Part shown: positions 59,764 through 64,000 of the stretch, one piece after another | Layout of the letters: every line of letters begins with the position of its first letter | How positions within the stretch are numbered: position 1 is the stretch's first letter | NCBI GenBank assembly: GCA_035318925.1 | Contig: DATHDS010000012.1 | Span: 62,001-126,000, forward strand | Reading direction: 5' to 3' | Origin: VAXT01 sp035318925 | Lineage (GTDB): Bacteria > Actinomycetota > Thermoleophilia > Gaiellales > Gaiellaceae | DNA length: 64,000 nt | Program-made: the position numbers and the translations under genes | The notes under the pieces: generated by a model | What the model was told of the DNA's origin: nothing | The model's database searches: none | Seen by the model: the letters and a program-made list of their open reading frames with translations, nothing else

Positions 59764-60558
59764 ATGCAACGGAGCAAGAGCTGTTCCAGCGCTCGTCGTC
59801 TAAACAGGGAGCTCACAACGCCGCCCCTCAGTTCGCTCCGTCCTGCCCGCCTGGCCGCCCTCGCTGTCGTCCTCGCCGCTGTCACTCTCGGTACGGCTGG
59901 GCCGGCGGCGGCCTCACCGACGGTCACGCTGCTCACGCCGTCGAATGGCTCGACCGTCACAATCCAGCCCGGCGCGTACATCACCTATCACTGGCAGGTC
60001 AACTGGCCCGACGTGCCGCCCCAGGGCATCATCACGACCATCTGGGAGCTCTCCACCGACCCCTACTTCGGGCCGGGACAGGTCGTCGGCGCCGAGGGTC
60101 AGACCTGCTCGGCCCAGAACTATGCGTGCTGGACGAGCTGGGCTCCGCCGAGGGCGTACGGGCCGCCGTACGGGCAGACCTTCTACTGGCGCGTGACCTT
60201 CAACGGCGTCGTCAGCGCCGTCTCATCGTTGCGAGTGATGCTCGCCCCGGATCTCGTCAAGCCGAGGGCTCGCGCGTTCAGCGGCAGCGCCAGGCGGGGC
60301 ACGACCGCGCAGTTCACGGCGCAGCTCGAAGACAACCGCGGAGCGGTCCGGTATCGCGCAACGCTCGAGTATCGTGGCCGCCCGATCCTGGCGCGGTCCT
60401 TTCCTTTCCTGGAAAGCGTCTGGACGGCGCCGCTCGACTTCTACAGCTCGCGGCCGCTTCCGAGGCGGATGCGCCCGGGCCGCTACCAGTTCTGCATCAA
60501 AGCTTGGGACCGGGCCGGTAACCGGGCACGAAGCTGCGCTCCCTACCGCATCCGCTGA
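59764..60558 (+). CDS. Secreted Ig-like protein, paralogue of the preceding gene
   Basis: 264 aa. Signal-like segment (RLAALAVVLAAVTLGTAGPAAA). TLLTPSNGSTV, HWQVNWP and ELSTDPYFGPG align with the same positions in the preceding protein, and both end in CAPYRIR/CAPVRVR. Tandem duplication with loss or gain of the calcium repeat is inferred. ATG 59764; an SD is not obvious. Confidence 0.7.
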   Translation: MQRSKSCSSARRLNRELTTPPLSSLRPARLAALAVVLAAVTLGTAGPAAASPTVTLLTPSNGSTVTIQPGAYITYHWQVNWPDVPPQGIITTIWELSTDPYFGPGQVVGAEGQTCSAQNYACWTSWAPPRAYGPPYGQTFYWRVTFNGVVSAVSSLRVMLAPDLVKPRARAFSGSARRGTTAQFTAQLEDNRGAVRYRATLEYRGRPILARSFPFLESVWTAPLDFYSSRPLPRRMRPGRYQFCIKAWDRAGNRARSCAPYRIR

Positions 60559-60600
60559 CCCGTCAGAACACGATAGGGCCCACCGCTACGCTCATCGCGT

Positions 60601-61512
60601 ATGGCGGTCTCTCGCCTCATTCTCGGCTGTGGCAATTTCGGGGGAATCGGCTCTGCGCCCGAGTTCTTCGGCCGGGGCGAGAGTGAGGAAGAGGCGTACC
60701 GGCTCATGGACGTGGCCTGGGAGCGCGGAATTACGAGCTTCGACACGGCCGACGCCTACGGTGGCGGGCGCAGCGAGACGTGGATCGGCCGCTGGCTCGA
60801 GCGCACCGGCAACGAGCCCGCGCTGACAACGAAGGTCTTCCACTCCGTCGAAGGAGATCCAGAGGACCACGGCCTCTCGCGCGAGCGCATCCTCCGGCAG
60901 ATCGACGGCAGCCTCATGCGGCTCGGCGTCGATCACGTCGACCTGTACCTGATTCACGAGCCCGATCCGGAGACGCCGCTCGAGGAGACGCTGGACGCGC
61001 TCGACGAGGTCGCCCGGGCCGGGAAGGTGCGCGGGATCGGCGCCAGCAACGTCGACGTCGCCTGGCTCGAGCAGGCACGCGGCCGCGTCCAGTGGGTGCA
61101 GAACTCGTACTCGCTGCTCGCTCGCGAGTCGGAGGATGTGCTTCAGCTCTGCGCGGAACAGGGCCTCGGCTTCACTCCGTTCAGCCCACTCGCGGGCGGG
61201 TGGCTGGCCGGCAAGTACCGCCGCGACGAGCCCACCCCTCCCGGCTCGCGCATGACGATGCGACCCGAGCCGTACCTGCACCTCGACAGCGAGGCCGTTT
61301 ACCGCGGTCTCGACAGCCTCGCCGAGGCCGCCGCCGAGCGTGGCGTCGACATGCCGACGCTCGCTTTCGCCTGGCTGCTCGCCGATCCGCGCGTCACGGC
61401 GGTCGTCGTCGGCCCCAGGCGCCCGGAGCACCTCGAGCCGGCGTGCGCGGCCCTCGACGTCGAGCTCACCCCTGCCGAGCGCGACGAGCTAGCGGCGCTC
61501 TTTCCCTTATGA
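60601..61512 (+). CDS. Aldo/keto reductase
   Basis: 303 aa. Catalytic Asp and Tyr in FDTADAYGGG, Lys in LTTKVF, and His in YLIHEPDP; cofactor segment GPRRPEHLE at the end. NADPH-dependent carbonyl reductase of unknown substrate. ATG 60601 has TACGCT 8 nt upstream and no SD (probably leaderless). Overlaps the convergent flavoenzyme gene by 6 bp. Confidence 0.9.
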   Translation: MAVSRLILGCGNFGGIGSAPEFFGRGESEEEAYRLMDVAWERGITSFDTADAYGGGRSETWIGRWLERTGNEPALTTKVFHSVEGDPEDHGLSRERILRQIDGSLMRLGVDHVDLYLIHEPDPETPLEETLDALDEVARAGKVRGIGASNVDVAWLEQARGRVQWVQNSYSLLARESEDVLQLCAEQGLGFTPFSPLAGGWLAGKYRRDEPTPPGSRMTMRPEPYLHLDSEAVYRGLDSLAEAAAERGVDMPTLAFAWLLADPRVTAVVVGPRRPEHLEPACAALDVELTPAERDELAALFPL

Positions 61513-62901
61513 GCCCGCAGGTGGGATGTTCTGGTTCTGGCGGAAGACGTTGTCCGGGTCGAACTTCTGCTTGATCTCACGTAGGCGGGCGAACTTCTCC
61601 GCTCCGAACGCGGCCTGCACGCGCTCGAGCGGCTCGTCGCTGCCCATGTAGTTGAGGTAGCCGCCGCCGCGACTCGAGTAGGGAGCAACGCCATCGCCGA
61701 ACGCTCGCGCCCACGCGATCTGCTCGTCGTCGTCGTCAGGCGATTCCCAGATCGAGAGGCCGCTCACGTTGAAAGCGGCGTGCCGGTTGGCGAACGCCGT
61801 GGCGTCCTCCGGCACTCGCTTCGCTTGACCCTCTAGCGGCTCGATCAGCACGCTTCCGAGCGGCGAGCGCCGCCGCGCGAAGTGCTCGACGACAAACTCA
61901 ATCGCCTCGTCGGGCATCGCCGTGACGAAATGGCCTTTCCAGTAGTGCCGAAGCCCGAAGGGAATCTCGCCGAAGATCGCCTGGAGCTGCAGGTAGCTCG
62001 TCGGCCGAACAGCGTCGAGCAGCAAGCCCGGCATCGAGCGCAGGGCGTCGAGCCGTCCGCGCGCGTCCTCCGAGTCGCCGCTCCAGCAGACCGCCACGAC
62101 GACCACAGCGGCGCCACTTGCGCCGTCGTGACCGAGGACGAGAACGAAGGTGAGCTCGTCGGGCGCGTCTTCGACCACAGTGCGAAAGCTGCGGATGACG
62201 GCGTTCGCGTTCGCGAAGTCGTAGACGAGGAGCCCCGCGGTCAGCGGGGGCAACTCGTGCAAGCGGTAGAAGAAGCGGGTGACGACGCCAAAGTTGCCGC
62301 CAGCCCCGCGAAGCGCCCAGAAGAGGTCGGAGTGCTCGTCTTCGCTCGCCAGGAGAACCCGGCCGTCCGCTGTCACCACCTCCGCCTGGAGCAGGTTGTC
62401 GAGCGTGAGCCCGTAGCGTCCCATCAGGTGGCCGATCCCGCCGCCGAGCGTCAGTCCCCCGATCCCCGTCGTCCCGAACGTCCCGCCCGTCGTCGCCAGG
62501 CCGTGGCGCTGGCAGGGGGGATCGAAGTCGTTCCACGTTGCGCCTCCCCCGGCCTCGGCGACGCGAGTCGTCTCGTCGACTTCAACCCCGCGCAGCAAGC
62601 GGAGGTCGAGCATCAGGCCGCCCTCACAGACGGCATGACCCGCGACGTTGTGGCCGCCGCCGCGAACGGAGAGCGGTAGCTCGGCAGCGCGCGCGAACTC
62701 GATCGCAGTGACGACGTCGGCTGCGTCGATCGGCCGGACGATCAGCGCGGGGCGACGGGTGATGGCGCCGTTGAAGATGCCCCGGGCGAGGTCGAAGTCG
62801 GGATGCTGCGGGTCGATGACCTGGCCGCGAAGCGACGCCTGAAGGTCGAGCTGGTCGTCGATCAACGTGGCGATGGCCGGATCATCTCCTGCCGCCGCCA
62901 A
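61507..62901 (-). CDS. FAD-linked oxidoreductase, berberine-bridge-enzyme-like
   Basis: 464 aa. PCMH-type FAD domain with RGGGHNVAGHAV, whose His is the likely 8-alpha covalent FAD site, TGGTFGTTGIGGLTLGGGIGHL, and the C-terminal BBE segment GYLNYMG...KFDPDNVFR. A Cys for a second covalent bond is not seen. Oxidises alcohols, sugars or polyketides; substrate unknown. Confidence 0.88.
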   Translation of the reverse strand: MAAAGDDPAIATLIDDQLDLQASLRGQVIDPQHPDFDLARGIFNGAITRRPALIVRPIDAADVVTAIEFARAAELPLSVRGGGHNVAGHAVCEGGLMLDLRLLRGVEVDETTRVAEAGGGATWNDFDPPCQRHGLATTGGTFGTTGIGGLTLGGGIGHLMGRYGLTLDNLLQAEVVTADGRVLLASEDEHSDLFWALRGAGGNFGVVTRFFYRLHELPPLTAGLLVYDFANANAVIRSFRTVVEDAPDELTFVLVLGHDGASGAAVVVVAVCWSGDSEDARGRLDALRSMPGLLLDAVRPTSYLQLQAIFGEIPFGLRHYWKGHFVTAMPDEAIEFVVEHFARRRSPLGSVLIEPLEGQAKRVPEDATAFANRHAAFNVSGLSIWESPDDDDEQIAWARAFGDGVAPYSSRGGGYLNYMGSDEPLERVQAAFGAEKFARLREIKQKFDPDNVFRQNQNIPPAGS

Positions 62902-62910
62902 AAATGAAAG

Positions 62911-63741
62911 TCAGAGCCCGCCCGCGAAGCCGATCCGGCGCGCCCAGTCCGGATGGTCGATCAATGGGTTCCGGTTCCCCTGCTTCTCGAAGATCGCCGC
63001 GTTGCGATGGCGCTCGTACTCGCTCACCGGCGCGCTCTCGTGCCAGTCCAGGAGCAGCGCCAGGCTCTCCTCCGTGTAGACGCCGAGCCCTGGGTACCGG
63101 AGCAGGAAGTAGAGCGTCGCGCGCGCGACCGGCGCCTTCTGCCGCCAGGGCTCGAAGCCGGCGGCCTCGCGCTTGCCGCAGCTCTCGCGGACGACCTCGA
63201 GGTAGTCGGGGAAGTCGACGTACGGCGAATTGCCGCGAAAGCTGTTGCACTTTCGCTCGCACGTGAAGAGGTGGTGCAGGTCGCCGCGCATCGGCTCGTG
63301 GTGCTTGAACCACGACTGGCAGACGACGTGCTCGCAGTTGTACGGGTGGAGCTTTTCCAGCAGAGCCTCGGTCGACTCGTCGGCCGCGCCCCGCTCGCCG
63401 GTTTCCTCAACCCGGAACGAGGCGCGCTGGGACTCGATCTTGGCCGCTTCCTCGATCAACTTCTTCGGATCGAACTCCTCCTCGGTGTAGACGCTGCGCA
63501 GCATCCCGTCGGGCTGGAGGTCGATCCAGGGATAGAGCTCGACGGCGGGGCAGTAGGCGGGGCGCACTCGATGCGTGTCCTCGAGCAGGCTCGAGAGCGC
63601 TGAAAAGAGCTCGGGCGCCTCCGCGTCCGCGTCCAGCTCGGAGTAGTAGCCGGCGGCGGCCTTGCGATCCGCCTTCTCGTCGAGATACTTCCTCTCCTTC
63701 GCGGCCGCGAGCTCGGTCAGCGCCTGGCGGAGCAGCTCCAT
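62911..63741 (-). CDS. Endonuclease I family nuclease
   Basis: 276 aa. Beta-beta-alpha-metal core in CEHVVCQSWF, MRGDLHHLF and CNSFRGN, with the C-terminal QGNRNPLIDHPDW motif. No signal peptide, unlike periplasmic EndA, so an intracellular or alternatively exported nuclease is possible. Cleaves DNA/RNA non-specifically in the family. Gap to the flavoenzyme start is 9 bp. Confidence 0.87.
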   Translation of the reverse strand: MELLRQALTELAAAKERKYLDEKADRKAAAGYYSELDADAEAPELFSALSSLLEDTHRVRPAYCPAVELYPWIDLQPDGMLRSVYTEEEFDPKKLIEEAAKIESQRASFRVEETGERGAADESTEALLEKLHPYNCEHVVCQSWFKHHEPMRGDLHHLFTCERKCNSFRGNSPYVDFPDYLEVVRESCGKREAAGFEPWRQKAPVARATLYFLLRYPGLGVYTEESLALLLDWHESAPVSEYERHRNAAIFEKQGNRNPLIDHPDWARRIGFAGGL

Positions 63742-63780
63742 GCTGGGCGCAAGTCTTACAGCAGCCGATACGTTCGTCTC

Positions 63781-64000
63781 GTGAGCGTCGACATGCAGCG
63801 GCGGGCGCGCCTTTTCCGGCTGGGGCGGGTCGCCGTGCTCGCGAGCGTGATCGTCTACTTCTTCCTGCCCTACTGGATCCAGGCGGCGATCCCGGTGTGG
63901 CTGCTCTTCCTGGCCGCGCTCGGGCTCGAGGTCGAGTTCTTCCTGGGCGGCTACATGCAGACGCGGCGGAGGCAGCCGGCCGCGTCGTCGCCCGATCGCG
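63781..64000 (+). CDS. Membrane protein, N-terminal fragment
   Basis: 73 codons open to the right edge. Two hydrophobic helices (VAVLASVIVYFFLPYWIQAAI and VWLLFLAALGLEVEFFLG). GTG 63781 has TACGTT 6 nt upstream and no SD. Divergent from the nuclease gene. The rest is outside the window, so the family cannot be named. Confidence 0.55.
   Translation, partial: MSVDMQRRARLFRLGRVAVLASVIVYFFLPYWIQAAIPVWLLFLAALGLEVEFFLGGYMQTRRRQPAASSPDR

Noticed and set aside
62911..63741. Competence or phage-linked nuclease
   Set aside because: No competence, phage or integrase genes are nearby; endonuclease I family is all that the sequence supports.
1..64000. CRISPR arrays, tRNA/rRNA genes, insertion sequences, prophage
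   Set aside because: No regularly spaced repeats beyond the three 38-bp units, no cloverleaf candidates in the short gaps, and no transposase or integrase motifs were seen by eye; a software scan would be needed to exclude small RNAs.

Overview
The window is a dense, high-GC bacterial chromosome segment with almost no spacer DNA: no gene-free stretch exceeds about 200 bases. GTG and TTG starts are common, and many genes overlap by 1-4 bases (ATGA, GTGA, TGATG). Many SD-less starts carry a TANNNT hexamer 6-8 nt upstream, as in actinobacterial leaderless genes. The gene set (short SigA, DtxR-type regulator with a CPHG motif, trp attenuator, ribBA) fits a deep-branching actinobacterium, possibly Thermoleophilia/Gaiellales. 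That placement is inference. No tRNA, rRNA, CRISPR, insertion sequence or phage gene was recognised.

Layout. 1-8.9 kb: start of an M20 peptidase, the principal sigma factor, a TPR protein, a rhodanese-MoeB/ThiF protein with a JAMM protease, a SoxA-like flavoenzyme, a cupredoxin, a short PCD, then a fatty-acid kinase operon (fakA, receiver-only regulator, degV/fakB) and rpmB beside it. 8.9-17.1 kb: riboflavin genes (ribH, ribBA, ribE, ribD), split by a lipoprotein gene, with rpe, fmt, def and priA. 17.1-18.5 kb: an FTR1 iron permease divergent from a DtxR-family repressor with a shared operator. 18.5-28.2 kb: a leftward series of metK, a DUF3352 lipoprotein, gpsA, der, plsC, cmk, aroA, tyrA and aroF. 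28.3-36.6 kb: chorismate mutase, then a complete trp operon (leader peptide, attenuator, trpE-G-D-CF-B-A-trpS) and a Ca2+/H+ exchanger. Together these two stretches carry chorismate entry, tyrosine and tryptophan synthesis.

36.6-49.6 kb: rluB-like, scpB, scpA, lgt, an ECF sigma/anti-sigma pair, small alpha/beta-barrel proteins, dnaE, an ABC-2 exporter and a second CaCA exchanger. 49.7-64 kb is accessory. It holds a secreted BNR-repeat protein and an island of haem oxidoreductases: a catalase-fold protein, a cyclooxygenase-like haem peroxidase and a DyP peroxidase, interleaved with small membrane proteins, a calycin-like protein and a duplicated alpha/beta-barrel membrane protein. Two paralogous secreted proteins (one with a thrombospondin type 3 repeat), an aldo/keto reductase, a BBE-type flavoenzyme, an endonuclease I and a truncated membrane protein follow.

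The strongest leads are the haem-enzyme island, whose active-site motifs suggest fatty-acid hydroperoxide chemistry; a 27-bp palindrome present in two unrelated genes in the same reading frame; and the trp attenuator with an apparently leaderless leader peptide.
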